NCBI RefSeq assembly: GCF_003994235.2
Contig: NZ_RYFG02000110.1
Span: forward strand, 1-64,000
Direction: 5' to 3'
Length of the DNA stretch: 64,000 bases
From: Candidatus Methylobacter oryzae
GTDB taxonomy: Bacteria; Pseudomonadota; Gammaproteobacteria; Methylococcales; Methylomonadaceae
Below are positions 52,474 to 62,765 of the stretch, piece after piece. The position numbers and the translations under genes were made by a program. The stretch's first letter is position 1. Every line of letters starts with the position of its first letter. Under the pieces are notes generated by a model. The model searched no databases and had not been told where the DNA came from. It saw nothing but the letters and a program-made list of their open reading frames with translations.

Positions 52474-54285
52474 TTATCCCTTAGAGGCTCTTTTACGCTC
52501 GTTTTCAGTTAACAGTTTCTTGCGTAAACGTATCGATTTCGGCGTAACCTCAACCAGCTCGTCTTCGGCAATAAATTCCAACGCCTGCTCCAGCGTCATT
52601 TTTTGGATTCTCGCCAACACCAAGTTCTCATCCGAGCCTGATGCGCGCATATTAGTCAATTGCTTGGCCTTGGTCGGATTGACCACCAAATCGTTGGCGC
52701 GGGAATGCAAGCCGACCAGCATCCCTTCGTAAACTTCATCGCCGTTGACCAGGAACAAATCGCCGCGTTCCTGCAACGTAAACAATGAGTAAGTCAGCGC
52801 CTTGCCGGCAACCATCGACACCATCACACCGCGCAGACGGCCGCCGATGTCGCCCGGCTTCATCGGGCCGTAATGATCGAACACGTGGTAAAGCAGGCCG
52901 GAACCGGAAGTGGCCGTCATAAATTCGGTTTGGAAACCGATCAGGCCGCGCGACGGCACCATATATTCCAAACGAATTCGGCCTTTGCCGTCGGGGTCCA
53001 TGTTCAGCAGGTCGGCTTTGCGCTCGCCCATTTTTTCCATAATCGTGCCTTGGTGCTCTTCCTCCACTTCGATCGTGACCATTTCAAAAGGCTCGCACTT
53101 GACGCCGTCGATTTCCTTGATAATCACTTCAGGACGCGACACGCCCATTTCGAAGCCTTCGCGGCGCATATTTTCGATCAGTACCGATAAATGCAGCTCG
53201 CCGCGGCCCGATACGATGAATTTATCCGGATCTGCTGTATCTTCGACTCTTAGCGCAACGTTATGCTGCAATTCTTTGTCCAGGCGGTCGCGAATTTGAC
53301 GCGTAGTAACAAACTTGCCTTCTTTCCCTGCAAACGGCGAGTTATTGACCATGAAAGTCATCGATACGGTCGGCTCATCAACCGACAACGGCGGCAACGC
53401 TTCGACGTGCTCGGGATGGCAGATCGTATCCGAGATTTCCAATTTTTCGATACCGGCAAACGCGATAATGTCGCCGGCGCGCGCTTCGGGCACTTCGACG
53501 CGCTCCAAGCCGTGGAAGCCGAAAACCTGCAACATACGGCCTTTACGTTCCACGCCTTCGCGGTTAACGATGACCAGCGGCATGTTCGGTTTCACGGTGC
53601 CGCGCTGAATCCGGCCAACGCCGATAACGCCGGTGTAGGTGTTGTAATCGAGGCTGGACACCTGCATTTGGAAAGGACCGTCGATGTCGACTTTGGGAGG
53701 ATGAACTTTAGATACAATCGTCTCGAACAACGGCGTCATATCGCCGCCGCTGACGGAAGTATCCAGACCGGCATAGCCGTTGATGGCCGACGCATAAACA
53801 ATCGGAAAATCCAATTGCTCGTCGGTCGCACCCAAGCGGTCGAATAAATCGAACGTTTGATCGACAACCCAGTCGGGGCGCGCGCCCGGACGGTCGATCT
53901 TGTTGATGACCACAATCGGGTTCAAGCCCAGCGCAAAGGCTTTTTGGGTCACGAAACGGGTTTGCGGCATCGGGCCGTCCACGGCGTCGACCAACAACAG
54001 AACTGAATCGACCATCGACAATACCCGCTCCACTTCGCCGCCAAAATCGGCGTGCCCAGGGGTGTCGACGATATTAATATGGTAGCCGTTCCAATCCAGC
54101 GCGGTGTTTTTAGCCAGAATGGTAATGCCGCGTTCTTTTTCCAGGTCATTCGAGTCCATAATGCGCTCGGCAACTTTGGCATGGGCGGCAAAGGTGCCTG
54201 ACTGTTGCAATAATTTATCGACCAGCGTGGTTTTGCCATGGTCAACGTGGGCAATAATTGCAATGTTTCTTAATTTTTCGATCAC
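52474..54285 (-). CDS. typA: Ribosome-associated GTPase BipA/TypA
   Basis: A 603-residue translational GTPase. G1 is [18 protein letters not shown]2 [13 protein letters not shown]3 [18 protein letters not shown]4 [14 protein letters not shown]-like domains follow, ending in the BipA-specific C-terminus ([20 protein letters not shown]). It assists 50S assembly and stress adaptation. Confidence 0.97.
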   Translation of the reverse strand: MIEKLRNIAIIAHVDHGKTTLVDKLLQQSGTFAAHAKVAERIMDSNDLEKERGITILAKNTALDWNGYHINIVDTPGHADFGGEVERVLSMVDSVLLLVDAVDGPMPQTRFVTQKAFALGLNPIVVINKIDRPGARPDWVVDQTFDLFDRLGATDEQLDFPIVYASAINGYAGLDTSVSGGDMTPLFETIVSKVHPPKVDIDGPFQMQVSSLDYNTYTGVIGVGRIQRGTVKPNMPLVIVNREGVERKGRMLQVFGFHGLERVEVPEARAGDIIAFAGIEKLEISDTICHPEHVEALPPLSVDEPTVSMTFMVNNSPFAGKEGKFVTTRQIRDRLDKELQHNVALRVEDTADPDKFIVSGRGELHLSVLIENMRREGFEMGVSRPEVIIKEIDGVKCEPFEMVTIEVEEEHQGTIMEKMGERKADLLNMDPDGKGRIRLEYMVPSRGLIGFQTEFMTATSGSGLLYHVFDHYGPMKPGDIGGRLRGVMVSMVAGKALTYSLFTLQERGDLFLVNGDEVYEGMLVGLHSRANDLVVNPTKAKQLTNMRASGSDENLVLARIQKMTLEQALEFIAEDELVEVTPKSIRLRKKLLTENERKRASKG

Positions 54286-54319
54286 TGTTATGTACTCTAG
54301 GTTTTAAATAAACAAATGT

Positions 54320-54342
54320 AGAATGCCGGTTGTCGGCATTCT
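54320..54342 (-). terminator. Hairpin after the rhodanese gene
   Basis: AGAATGCCG-GTTGT-CGGCATTCT, a perfect 9-bp stem, in the 175-bp gap between the rhodanese stop and the typA start. On the minus strand it is followed by ACATTTGTTT. It could end the rhodanese message or lie in the typA leader. Confidence 0.65.
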
Positions 54343-54460
54343 TTAATTCTGATGGGCGTAAAAACGCCCTAATGCAGGGGAAGAAAGGACGGCGCGCCCG
54401 CCGTCATTGCGATTTAGATTTTGTTGGACGCACCCAGCTTGGTCCAATGGGGATATGGTA

Positions 54461-54853
54461 TTAACTCTGCTCCCAAGGCAAGCCCTGAAAACGCCAACCG
54501 CCAAGATTGCCCCGATGCTTATGCTCATCCAGGGGGCCTTCAAAACCGTCGACAATATTGATCAGCAGTTTATAACCGGCCTCTTCCAACGCTTTTGCCG
54601 CGTCCAATGAACGTTGACCGCTACGGCAAAGCAATAAGACCGGCGCATTACGGTCAGGAACAGCTTTTTTAACGTCGTCAATAAAATGTGGATTAACCTG
54701 CCAATCAGGCGATTCTTTCCACGGAATCGATATTGCTTTTGGCGGATGCCCGACAAAGGAATGTTCAACTTTTGTTCTTACATCCACCAATACCGCATCG
54801 GAATTATTCTGCAACAAATCCCAGGCTTGCTGTGGATCTAAATTTTCTATCAT
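54461..54853 (-). CDS. Single-domain rhodanese sulfurtransferase
   Basis: A 130-residue rhodanese. Active-site Cys in VLLLCRSGQRSLDAAKALEE with the CRSGQRS loop; N-terminal LVDVRTKVEHSFVGHPPKAI. It carries persulfide sulfur. No sulfur partner gene is adjacent. Confidence 0.88.
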   Translation of the reverse strand: MIENLDPQQAWDLLQNNSDAVLVDVRTKVEHSFVGHPPKAISIPWKESPDWQVNPHFIDDVKKAVPDRNAPVLLLCRSGQRSLDAAKALEEAGYKLLINIVDGFEGPLDEHKHRGNLGGWRFQGLPWEQS

Positions 54854-55246
54854 TGTGTAATCTCTATCTGCGTTTGTAGCGCTCTCGCCAACGGTTCTGC
54901 GTTGTCATAACCGTTATCCGTACTTCTGTAGGGTCGTGCTAAGGCGATGCGCCCAACTCATCCTAATCTTCCGCTAACAGTCCGGCAAACCGTCAACCCA
55001 TGGTTTATGAATGCGTATTATCTCATCCCTTAAGCCATGGTCAAGAAACCGGCTCATGACAATGTCGTTAAAACCTGCCTCGTAAACAGCTTTTCTTATC
55101 GGCTAGTAGCGCTTAGCCCTTAACTGTAGGGGGATCGGTGAGAACTGGAATGGAAACGGAAATTTTGCCTAATCCGCATTAACTGTTATATAAGCCATCG
55201 TTATCAATAAAATATCAGGCAGTTGCCGCCCCAACAATCGCTTATC
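54854..55246. other. Gene-free gap
   Basis: 393 bp between the rhodanese gene and the LysR gene. I see no gene, repeat family copy or clear terminator. The left end must contain the rhodanese promoter. Confidence 0.5.
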
Positions 55247-56158
55247 TTATTCGGTTGCTACCGGCAAGCTAACCCGATGCTCCAGCCATTCCTGCAAAAA
55301 GTCCATAAAACTTCTTACTTTAGCCGACAAATATTTCCGATGCGGATACACCGCATGGACGTCCAAAGGCGGCGAAGTGTAATCTTCCAGCACAACTTTC
55401 AGCCTGCCCTTTTCAATATCCCGGCCGACGATATAAGTCGGCAACATTACCAGCCCCAAACCATTAACAGCAGCGATCCGTATCGGGTCCGCGACATTGG
55501 CCTGCATCCTGCCGGAAACATTGATGCCGGTATATCCGGCTTCGCCTTTGAACAGCCATTTATTTCTCGGCGCAATGGCCCAATTAACCAGGCAGCTGTG
55601 ATTTTCCAAATCTTCCGGCGTTTGCGGAACGCCGTGACGCTCGAAATAGTCCGGCGATCCGCACACGACCAGCGATGAACTGGCCAGTTTCCTGGCAAAC
55701 ATGCTGGTGTCATCCAACGCGCCAAGCAAAATAGCGACATCGATTCCTTCATCGACCAAATCGCCGGGGCTGCTCTGTATAATCATTTCGATCGTTAAAT
55801 CGGAATGTATTTTCAAAAACTCGGATACCGCATGAGAAATATGGGTCGAACCGATAACCGGCGGAGCGCTGATTCTTAAAAGCCCCCTGGGTTCAGTCTG
55901 TAGGTGCGTTACCGCAGCCTCCATTTCCTCAACCTCAAGCAGCACCTGCTGGCATCGTTCCAAATAGGATGCGCCCACGTCCGTCAGGCTTAAACTACGA
56001 GTAGTCCGATTGAATAACCGCGTACCCAGCAATCCTTCAAGATGCATAATATGTTTGGTCGCCATGGCCCTGGAAATATCCAGGTCACGCGCACCACCAG
56101 CAAAGCTTCCAGCCTTTGCCACGCGAACAAAAACATTCATGCTGGTTAATTTATCCAT
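55247..56158 (-). CDS. LysR-family regulator
   Basis: A 303-residue LTTR of the CrgA/DmlR type. HTH: MNVFVRVAKAGSFAGGARDL, ISRAMATKHIMHLEGLLG; effector domain with SFAPPVIGSTHI-type RISAPPVIGSTHISHAV. No inducer can be named. It reads away from the polysaccharide operon, which ends 134 bp upstream of it; a link is not shown. Confidence 0.88.
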   Translation of the reverse strand: MDKLTSMNVFVRVAKAGSFAGGARDLDISRAMATKHIMHLEGLLGTRLFNRTTRSLSLTDVGASYLERCQQVLLEVEEMEAAVTHLQTEPRGLLRISAPPVIGSTHISHAVSEFLKIHSDLTIEMIIQSSPGDLVDEGIDVAILLGALDDTSMFARKLASSSLVVCGSPDYFERHGVPQTPEDLENHSCLVNWAIAPRNKWLFKGEAGYTGINVSGRMQANVADPIRIAAVNGLGLVMLPTYIVGRDIEKGRLKVVLEDYTSPPLDVHAVYPHRKYLSAKVRSFMDFLQEWLEHRVSLPVATE

Positions 56159-56292
56159 GGGATTCTCTCTTTAAGCCTTAAAAAGGATGATCGGTAAGCC
56201 GATCCTGATTCAAAATTCCGCATATTGCAGCCGGCAAAAGGCAATTATTTCTTGTTATTGTAAGAGTGAATTCATTATACGTTATATTGTAT

Positions 56293-58338
56293 TCAAGAAA
56301 TATCGCTGTACCGTTGATCGGACAGATCGGATTTATTGACAAGCCGCCTGTCTTCTTTCCACAGCATGTCTTCAATATCGCACTGCGGCACAAAGCCGGT
56401 AACGGCATTAGCGAAAACACCGCGAATCAGCTCAAAATCATCGTCTTCGGTAGCATGTTCCAATATAACCAGCATGTTCTGCAGCTCGTCCCAGGGAATA
56501 ACATGCTCTTGCGCGCGCATAATTCTCGGATGACCGGTTTTCGAGACATTATCGCCAATCAACAGCTCTTCATACAGTTTTTCTCCGGGCCTTAAACCGG
56601 TATAGCTAATCTCGATATCGCCGTCGGGATGATCCTCGTCTTTAACTTCCAAGCCGCTTAAATGGATCATCCTCTTGGCTAAATCGACAATGCGAATCGG
56701 CTCGCCCATATCCAGCACAAACACGTCGCCGCCCCGGCCCATCGCGCCGGCTTGAATAACCAACTGCGCGGCTTCCGGTATGGTCATAAAATAGCGGATG
56801 ATTCTTTCGTCCGTCACGGTTACCGGTCCGCCCCTTGCAATCTGCTCTTTAAACAACGGCACAACGGACCCGGAAGAACCCAGGACATTACCAAACCGCA
56901 CCATCGTAAAACGAGTGGAATTATCGGCTGTATTTAAACTCAGCGCCTGCAATATCAACTCGGCAAAACGCTTGGTCGCGCCCATTGTGTTCGTTGGCCG
57001 GACGGCCTTATCCGTTGAAATGAGCACGAAGGTTTCGACTTTCGACTTGATTGCGGCTTGCGCCGAATGCAAAGTACCAAAGATATTATTTCTGATCGCT
57101 TCGCCCGGATTTCTTTCAACCATCGGCACATGCTTATAGGCCGCCGCATGATAGATGGTTTGTACCTTGAAAGTACGACATATTTTTTCGCAGCGTTTGG
57201 CGTCCGCGACCGAACCCAACACCGGAATAAGCTTTATGTCCCCGCTATTATCAATACTGTCGCCCGCCCCTGAATTGACGCAACATTTGGCTAACAGATG
57301 ACGAAGTTCTTTTTCTATCGCATAGAGCGCGAATTCGCTCATTTCAAAAAGAATCAGCGTATTTGGCTGCAAGCGGATAATTTGCCGGCACAGTTCGGAA
57401 CCGATAGATCCGCCCGCGCCGGTTACCATAACCACTTTGCCGGCGATATTTGCATGCAACAACGACTGATCCGGGGCCACCGCATCGCGCCCCAGCAAAT
57501 CGGCAATATCGACCTCTTGCAGCACATCGACAGTGACTTTGCCTTGGGCAATATCGGACAAGCCGGGCATGGACATTACGTGAATCGCAAAAGGCTCCAA
57601 CGACCGGATAATTTCGCTTTTACGCGACCGGCTGGCGGACGGCAGAGCTAACAGTACATCCGTGACTTGATGTCTTTCTATCAGGTATCTGAACGAGCTG
57701 AGCGGATAAATCCGCAAACCGTTGACCTTTTGTTTATGCAGCCGCTCATCGTCGTCGATGAACGCGATAGGTCTGAACTCGCGGCCGTAGCTTAATGCGG
57801 AAGCCAACTGTACCCCGGCATTCCCAGCCCCATAGATCACCACGTTCTTTTTGCTATGGGTTTTTACACCTCGGGCGCCTCCCAGGTTCAAATAAACCTC
57901 GCCCAGCCACCAGCGCGCAAAAAAGCGGCTGCTGCCGACCAACAACATGATGTTCAACCAATTTAACGGCAATACCGTCCGGGGCACGCCCTTGATGCCG
58001 GATTCGTGCAAGACGAACGCAAAAACCAGCGCGTAAAGCGTCGTGGCCTGGATGATAGTCCACAAGGCCCTGACCTCCATGTAACGGATAATCGCACGGT
58101 ATAATCCCAGCTTAATAAAAATCGGTACCGCGATAACGGGCGCTGCCGCAAACAAATACCACTCGTCGGGCTTGGGGGCGTACCACTCGCCCCAGCGCAA
58201 AGCGAAAGCCGCCCAAAGAGCCAGCATTGCAAAAAACACATCCGCACTGATCAGGATAAAAGCCTTCATTTTCCGCGGCAGCAGGATAAACCAAATGCGC
58301 ACGCCCGATCCGTCCTGCTTATCGACCATAGCTTTCAT
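56293..58338 (-). CDS. wbpM: WbpM/FlaA1-type UDP-HexNAc C4,C6-dehydratase
   Basis: A 681-residue membrane-bound WbpM-like enzyme. Four N-terminal helices (FILISADVFFAMLALWAAFA, LFAAAPVIAVPIFIKLGLYR, etc.), a first Rossmann fold VVIYGAGNAGVQLASAL, and the SDR domain VVMVTGAGGSIGSELCRQI with STDKAVRPTNTMGATKR, in which Met replaces the catalytic Tyr. It forms UDP-4-keto-6-deoxy-GlcNAc. The ATG at 58338 has GGGAG upstream. Last gene of the O-antigen operon, as in P. aeruginosa. Confidence 0.93.
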   Translation of the reverse strand: MKAMVDKQDGSGVRIWFILLPRKMKAFILISADVFFAMLALWAAFALRWGEWYAPKPDEWYLFAAAPVIAVPIFIKLGLYRAIIRYMEVRALWTIIQATTLYALVFAFVLHESGIKGVPRTVLPLNWLNIMLLVGSSRFFARWWLGEVYLNLGGARGVKTHSKKNVVIYGAGNAGVQLASALSYGREFRPIAFIDDDERLHKQKVNGLRIYPLSSFRYLIERHQVTDVLLALPSASRSRKSEIIRSLEPFAIHVMSMPGLSDIAQGKVTVDVLQEVDIADLLGRDAVAPDQSLLHANIAGKVVMVTGAGGSIGSELCRQIIRLQPNTLILFEMSEFALYAIEKELRHLLAKCCVNSGAGDSIDNSGDIKLIPVLGSVADAKRCEKICRTFKVQTIYHAAAYKHVPMVERNPGEAIRNNIFGTLHSAQAAIKSKVETFVLISTDKAVRPTNTMGATKRFAELILQALSLNTADNSTRFTMVRFGNVLGSSGSVVPLFKEQIARGGPVTVTDERIIRYFMTIPEAAQLVIQAGAMGRGGDVFVLDMGEPIRIVDLAKRMIHLSGLEVKDEDHPDGDIEISYTGLRPGEKLYEELLIGDNVSKTGHPRIMRAQEHVIPWDELQNMLVILEHATEDDDFELIRGVFANAVTGFVPQCDIEDMLWKEDRRLVNKSDLSDQRYSDIS

Positions 58339-58357
58339 CCGCAGCGACTCCCATAAT

Positions 58358-59392
58358 TCACTTGCCCAGCTCCGATTGAGCTTGCCGGTCACCCGCGTTA
58401 TAACGATAGGCCAACAGCAATAACGGCAAATACGCCAGCACCAACCCCACAGTACCGTCCAATTTATCCATTGCAACCCAGCTTGCAAGCGGCATTAACC
58501 AAAAAATGTTAATCGCGCATACCGCCAATGTCACAGGGCAATGAGCGCCCCAAACACGAGACGCATGTTGATAAGCGTGGCTGCGATGCGCCTCGTAAAA
58601 CTTCTCTCCCCGCACTACCCGGCGGCACAAAGTAACGGTTGCATCGACAATGAACACGCCCAGTAAGATCAACCACGCCCATAATAGCCGGGCTTCAATC
58701 CAGGCCGCTTGCAGCGAAAGCAGCGCCAACATAATCCCTAAGAAACCGCTGCCCGCATCTCCCATAAAAATACGGGCCGGCGGAAAATTCCAAAAAAGGA
58801 ATCCTAAAACCGCAACGGCCAGAAAGGCCGGCAGCAGCCAAACGTTTGAATCCGGCGCAACGAGCCATACCATTAACGTGCCGCCGCAACAGGCCGTAAT
58901 CGCCTCAACGCCGGCAATGCCGTCAATGCCGTCCATGAAGTTGTACAGATTCAGCAACCAGACAATATAAATGGCCGCGCCTACATAACCGATCCAGCCT
59001 AAATCCAGCCAATATCCAAAAACCGGAAGCGGAGGCAAACCGCCCAACCAATAGAGTCCCCAAGCCGCGGCACTGAAATGTACCAATAAGCGCCAGCGCG
59101 CGGCAATATGGCCGTGATCGTCCAGAAAGCCCGCTACGGCAACAGCGCAACCCGCACCCGATAAAGCCAGGCATATCGAGGTGGATAGCTGTTCAAACTT
59201 GTTCAAAACAGGCAACACCAGCAAAAACGAGAGCACGATAGCAACGCCGCCGCCGCGAGGTGTCGGTATAGAATGCGAGCTACGCTCGTTAGGAATATCG
59301 ATCAGGTTCTTTGCCAACGCGTAACGATACAAAAAGCCGGTAAGCGCCCAGGAGGCGACGCCCGTCAGCAAAAGGAGCCACTCAAAAATCAT
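58358..59392 (-). CDS. wbpL: WbpL/WecA-type undecaprenyl-phosphate glycosyltransferase
   Basis: A 344-residue polytopic MraY-family enzyme. NERSSHSIPTPRGGGVAIVL, the catalytic YNFMDGIDGIAGVEA (Asp pair), FMGDAGSGFLGIMLAL, and the cytosolic HRSHAYQHASRVWG. It transfers a sugar-1-phosphate from UDP-sugar to undecaprenyl phosphate and so starts the O unit. Adjacent to the WbpM-like gene as in Pseudomonas. Confidence 0.92.
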   Translation of the reverse strand: MIFEWLLLLTGVASWALTGFLYRYALAKNLIDIPNERSSHSIPTPRGGGVAIVLSFLLVLPVLNKFEQLSTSICLALSGAGCAVAVAGFLDDHGHIAARWRLLVHFSAAAWGLYWLGGLPPLPVFGYWLDLGWIGYVGAAIYIVWLLNLYNFMDGIDGIAGVEAITACCGGTLMVWLVAPDSNVWLLPAFLAVAVLGFLFWNFPPARIFMGDAGSGFLGIMLALLSLQAAWIEARLLWAWLILLGVFIVDATVTLCRRVVRGEKFYEAHRSHAYQHASRVWGAHCPVTLAVCAINIFWLMPLASWVAMDKLDGTVGLVLAYLPLLLLAYRYNAGDRQAQSELGK

Positions 59393-59440
59393 TTATACCT
59401 CACTTAAATTATTGACGAGTATCTATATTCAGCGTGTGAC

Positions 59441-59540
59441 TATAGAACACGGATGCCAAAAGTAGGCGCCTCGAGGCGACGCGGATAGGGCGGATTGACC
59501 GGATTTTTAACCCAAACCGAATTTTAAATCCGTGTTTATA
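59441..59540. repeat. Family D repeat with family C fragment
   Basis: AGAACACGGATGCC ... GGCGGATTGACCGGATTTTT ... AAATCCGTGTTTATACCC. The right end runs into ACCCACAGGGCATAAG, a degenerate family C start (to about 59554). It lies between the WbpL-like gene and the epimerase gene. Confidence 0.75.
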
Positions 59541-59582
59541 CCCACAGGGCATAAGGCCGAATTAATTTGAATATGGCCGCAA

Positions 59583-60566
59583 TTATCTTTGTAAAAAATC
59601 CGCCGCCGTTTTCTTCAAAGCATCATCGACGCTGACAGGAGGATGCCACCCCAGCAGCTCGCAAGTCTTGCTAATATCGACTTGAAGCGAATTGCACAAA
59701 CGCTGGGACATATATTGCCGGCCCAATAACGCCGCACCCGCTCTTAACATCCAGATAGGAACCGGGACCAGCTTGACAGGCATATCCAATGCCTTGCCCA
59801 AGCGCAGCAATAGCTCAGTGGTCGACATATCCTCGCCGTCCCCGGCCAGGAAAGTTTGGTTAGCCGCAGCCGGGTGATCGATGCAGGTTATAATCAAATC
59901 GACCAGATTATCCAATGCGACAAAGCTGCGCTTATTATGAATTGCCCCCAACGGTAACGGGATTCCTTTCAGCAGCCAATGCATCATACTGTGGAAATTG
60001 GCCTTCACGCCCGGCCCGTATACCAGCGGCGGACGAATAATCACAACTTCCATACCGGTTTCATAAGCCAGCCGCAGTAACGCATCTTCGGCTTCGAACT
60101 TGGAAATACCGTAAGGATCGACCGGCGCAGGCCGATCTTCTGCCGTGTAAGGCCGCCCCGGCAACGTGCCCTCGCCGTTCACCTTGATCGAACTGATAAA
60201 AATGAATCGCCGCACCCCCGCTTCCGCTGCCTGCAACGCAAGATTCCAAGCGCCTTCAACATTAACCTTGCGCAACTCGTCCAATAGATCGAGCGAATTA
60301 TCTTTCACGACATGCACGCGCGCGGCAAGGTGAACAACCACATTGATACCGGCCAATGCCTCTGTCCAATCCGTTGCGCCGTCTAAAACGTCGATTGACA
60401 CCGTTTCAATATTTCCGACCGGCACATTGTCGCGGCGCCCCAAGCGCATCGAGGCACGGACGACCTGCCCTTGCCTGAGCAATTCCTCACAGAGCGGTTT
60501 GCCGACAAAACCGTTAGCGCCTGTAATCAATATAGAGTGGGAATACCGGCTGATATTATTTTGCAT
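59583..60566 (-). CDS. NAD-dependent epimerase/4-reductase (WbpV/WbpK type)
   Basis: A 327-residue extended SDR. ILITGANGFVGKPLCEEL, VVHLAARVHVV, FISSIKVNGEG, and the catalytic VDPYGISKFEAEDAL (Tyr-x3-Lys). The ATG at 60566 is used; the frame extends further but upstream codons overlap the WecB-like gene by much more. Overlap with that gene is 11 bp. In P. aeruginosa O6-type loci this position holds a 4-reductase/epimerase. Confidence 0.85.
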   Translation of the reverse strand: MQNNISRYSHSILITGANGFVGKPLCEELLRQGQVVRASMRLGRRDNVPVGNIETVSIDVLDGATDWTEALAGINVVVHLAARVHVVKDNSLDLLDELRKVNVEGAWNLALQAAEAGVRRFIFISSIKVNGEGTLPGRPYTAEDRPAPVDPYGISKFEAEDALLRLAYETGMEVVIIRPPLVYGPGVKANFHSMMHWLLKGIPLPLGAIHNKRSFVALDNLVDLIITCIDHPAAANQTFLAGDGEDMSTTELLLRLGKALDMPVKLVPVPIWMLRAGAALLGRQYMSQRLCNSLQVDISKTCELLGWHPPVSVDDALKKTAADFLQR

Positions 60567-61743
60567 AAGGCTTTGACCAAACAACCCTATTGATATAGTC
60601 GACATAACTTGCCACAACCCTGACGACCTGCGTTGAGACATGAGGATTTTCATAATCGGCAACCGCTAAAACCGGGCGCGCAGTCTTATCGCCAGGGATG
60701 GTGTGTATGCCGCTAGCCTGCCGGGAGCTGGCGTGGCGTTGGTATTGAGACGTCACAATTTCGACGGCTTCGAGTACGCGGTCTTTTTTCAAGCCGCTCA
60801 TGATCAACGTGCCGACATCCATGCCCTCGGGGCGCTCATGCGCATTGCGAAGCGTCACCGCGCACAAATTAAACAACGACGTTTCCTCGGTAATCGTACC
60901 GCTATCGGAAAGGACGCAAAACGCCTCGATCTGTAATTTGTTGTAATCGAAAAAGCCGAACGGTTTGGAAAAAATAATTTTTGGGTCCAGCGTTGAAATA
61001 TCCAAGTCCTCCAGGCGCTTGCGCGTTCTCGGATGGGTCGAAACCAGGACCGGGAATTGATATTTTTCGGCCAGCGCATTCAGCGTATCCAGCAAATCCT
61101 GCAACGCTTCCGGCGAATCGACATTTTCCTCGCGATGCGCGCTGACCAGGAAGAATTTGCCGGCTTGCAACGACAGACGGGAAACCACATCGGACGCCTG
61201 AATTTTCGGCGAATAATAATCCACGACCTCGCGCATATGCGAGCCGGTCTTGATAATCGTCTCGGGCCGGATACCTTCCGCAAGTAAATAACGGCGCGCA
61301 TGCTCGGTCAACACCATATTAATATCCGACAGATGATCCAATACCTTACGGTTTAACTCCTCAGGAACGCGTTGGTCGAAACAGCGGTTGCCGGCTTCCA
61401 TATGAAACACCGGGATTTTGCGGCGCTTTGCCGAGATAACCGACAAGCATGAATTGGTATCGCCATATAACAGCACCGCATCGGGCTGTTCCCGTTCCAT
61501 GACTTCATCGGCTTTCTGGATCACTTGCGCAATGGTTTGGGCTACGTTGTCGCCGACTGCTTCCAGGAAATAATCGGGTTTGCGGATTTCCAGGTCGTCA
61601 AAAAAGATCTGGTTCAATTCGTAATCGTAATTCTGTCCGGTATGCACCAGGATGTGCTGCATATGCCGGTCAAGCGCGGCTATGACCCGGCTCATCTTAA
61701 TCAGTTCGGGCCGAGTGCCGACAATGGTCATAACCTTAAGCAC
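60556..61743 (-). CDS. UDP-HexNAc 2-epimerase (WbvD/WbjD/WecB type)
   Basis: A 395-residue non-hydrolysing 2-epimerase. TIVGTRPELIKMSRVIAALD, HTGQNYDYELNQIFFDDLEI, HMEAGNRCFDQRVPEELNRK, SAHREENVDSPE, SDSGTITEETSLFN. With the two upstream genes it would convert UDP-GlcNAc to UDP-L-QuiNAc or UDP-L-FucNAc. Start ATG 61743 overlaps the upstream gene by 16 bp. Confidence 0.9.
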   Translation of the reverse strand: MLKVMTIVGTRPELIKMSRVIAALDRHMQHILVHTGQNYDYELNQIFFDDLEIRKPDYFLEAVGDNVAQTIAQVIQKADEVMEREQPDAVLLYGDTNSCLSVISAKRRKIPVFHMEAGNRCFDQRVPEELNRKVLDHLSDINMVLTEHARRYLLAEGIRPETIIKTGSHMREVVDYYSPKIQASDVVSRLSLQAGKFFLVSAHREENVDSPEALQDLLDTLNALAEKYQFPVLVSTHPRTRKRLEDLDISTLDPKIIFSKPFGFFDYNKLQIEAFCVLSDSGTITEETSLFNLCAVTLRNAHERPEGMDVGTLIMSGLKKDRVLEAVEIVTSQYQRHASSRQASGIHTIPGDKTARPVLAVADYENPHVSTQVVRVVASYVDYINRVVWSKPYAK

Positions 61744-62747
61744 GATTTTATCTCCTGAATAATATCCAAACGTTGCAACAATAATTTCACCTGGCCGACA
61801 TCCAAACGTTCCGTGCTGTGAGACGTGTAATCTTCAAGGCTGGAGATTTTTTCCTCGCCGTCGCTAAAATATTTCGCATAGTTCAGGTCGCGGTTATCCG
61901 CAGGTATCCGGTAATAACTTCCTCTATCTTCGGCACGCGCCATCTCTTCGCGGGAAATCAGCGATTCAAAAAGTTTTTCGCCGTGCCGCGTACCGATAAC
62001 CCGAGTCCCTTGCTTGCCGTCGAACAGTTCGATCAACGCTTGCGCTAAATCGCCAACCGTCGACGCAGGGGACTTCTGTACGAAAATATCGCCTTGCCGG
62101 CCATGCTCAAAAGCATAAAGCACCAAATTCACCGAATCCTCCAGTGACATTAAAAAGCGCGTCATGTTCGGATCGGTCACGGTCAGCGGCTTGTCTTCCT
62201 TCAATTGCGAGATAAATAATGGAATGACCGAGCCCCGGGACGCCATCACGTTGCCGTAGCGCGTTGCGCAGAAAACCGTTTCGCCCTCGCGCTGCATCCG
62301 CGCCTTCGCAATCAGCAATTTTTCGGCCATGGCCTTGGACATGCCCATTGCATTGACCGGATACACGGCCTTGTCGGTGCTCAGCAGCACTACGCGCTTG
62401 ACGCCATTCTCACCGGCTGCGTTCATCACATGCTCCGTGCCGATCACATTGGTGCGCACCGCCTCCATCGGATAAAACTCGCACGACGGCACCTGCTTCA
62501 GCGCCGCCGCATGAAACACATAATCCACATCCTTCATCGCCCGGTGGACACTGTCGTAATTGCGGACATCGCCGATGTAAAACTTCAGCTTGTCGTTGTT
62601 CAGCGCAATGCGCATTTCTTCCTGCTTCTTCTCGTCGCGGCTAAAGATACGAATCTCGCGCACATCCGTCGCCAGAAAACGCTTAAGAACGGCATTGCCG
62701 AACGATCCCGTTCCCCCGGTGATCATTAAGACTTTATCATTGAACAT
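61728..62747 (-). CDS. UDP-GlcNAc 4,6-dehydratase/5-epimerase (WbvB/WbjB/CapE type)
   Basis: A 339-residue soluble SDR. ITGGTGSFGNAVLKRFLAT, FHAAALKQVPSCEFYPMEAV, LLSTDKAVYPVNAMGMSKAM with the Met variant of the catalytic triad, and YGNVMASRGSVIPLF. First step of L-QuiNAc/L-FucNAc precursor synthesis. It precedes the 2-epimerase. Confidence 0.92.
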   Translation of the reverse strand: MFNDKVLMITGGTGSFGNAVLKRFLATDVREIRIFSRDEKKQEEMRIALNNDKLKFYIGDVRNYDSVHRAMKDVDYVFHAAALKQVPSCEFYPMEAVRTNVIGTEHVMNAAGENGVKRVVLLSTDKAVYPVNAMGMSKAMAEKLLIAKARMQREGETVFCATRYGNVMASRGSVIPLFISQLKEDKPLTVTDPNMTRFLMSLEDSVNLVLYAFEHGRQGDIFVQKSPASTVGDLAQALIELFDGKQGTRVIGTRHGEKLFESLISREEMARAEDRGSYYRIPADNRDLNYAKYFSDGEEKISSLEDYTSHSTERLDVGQVKLLLQRLDIIQEIKSCLRL

Positions 62748-62765
62748 ATCCGGCCCTTGATCGGC

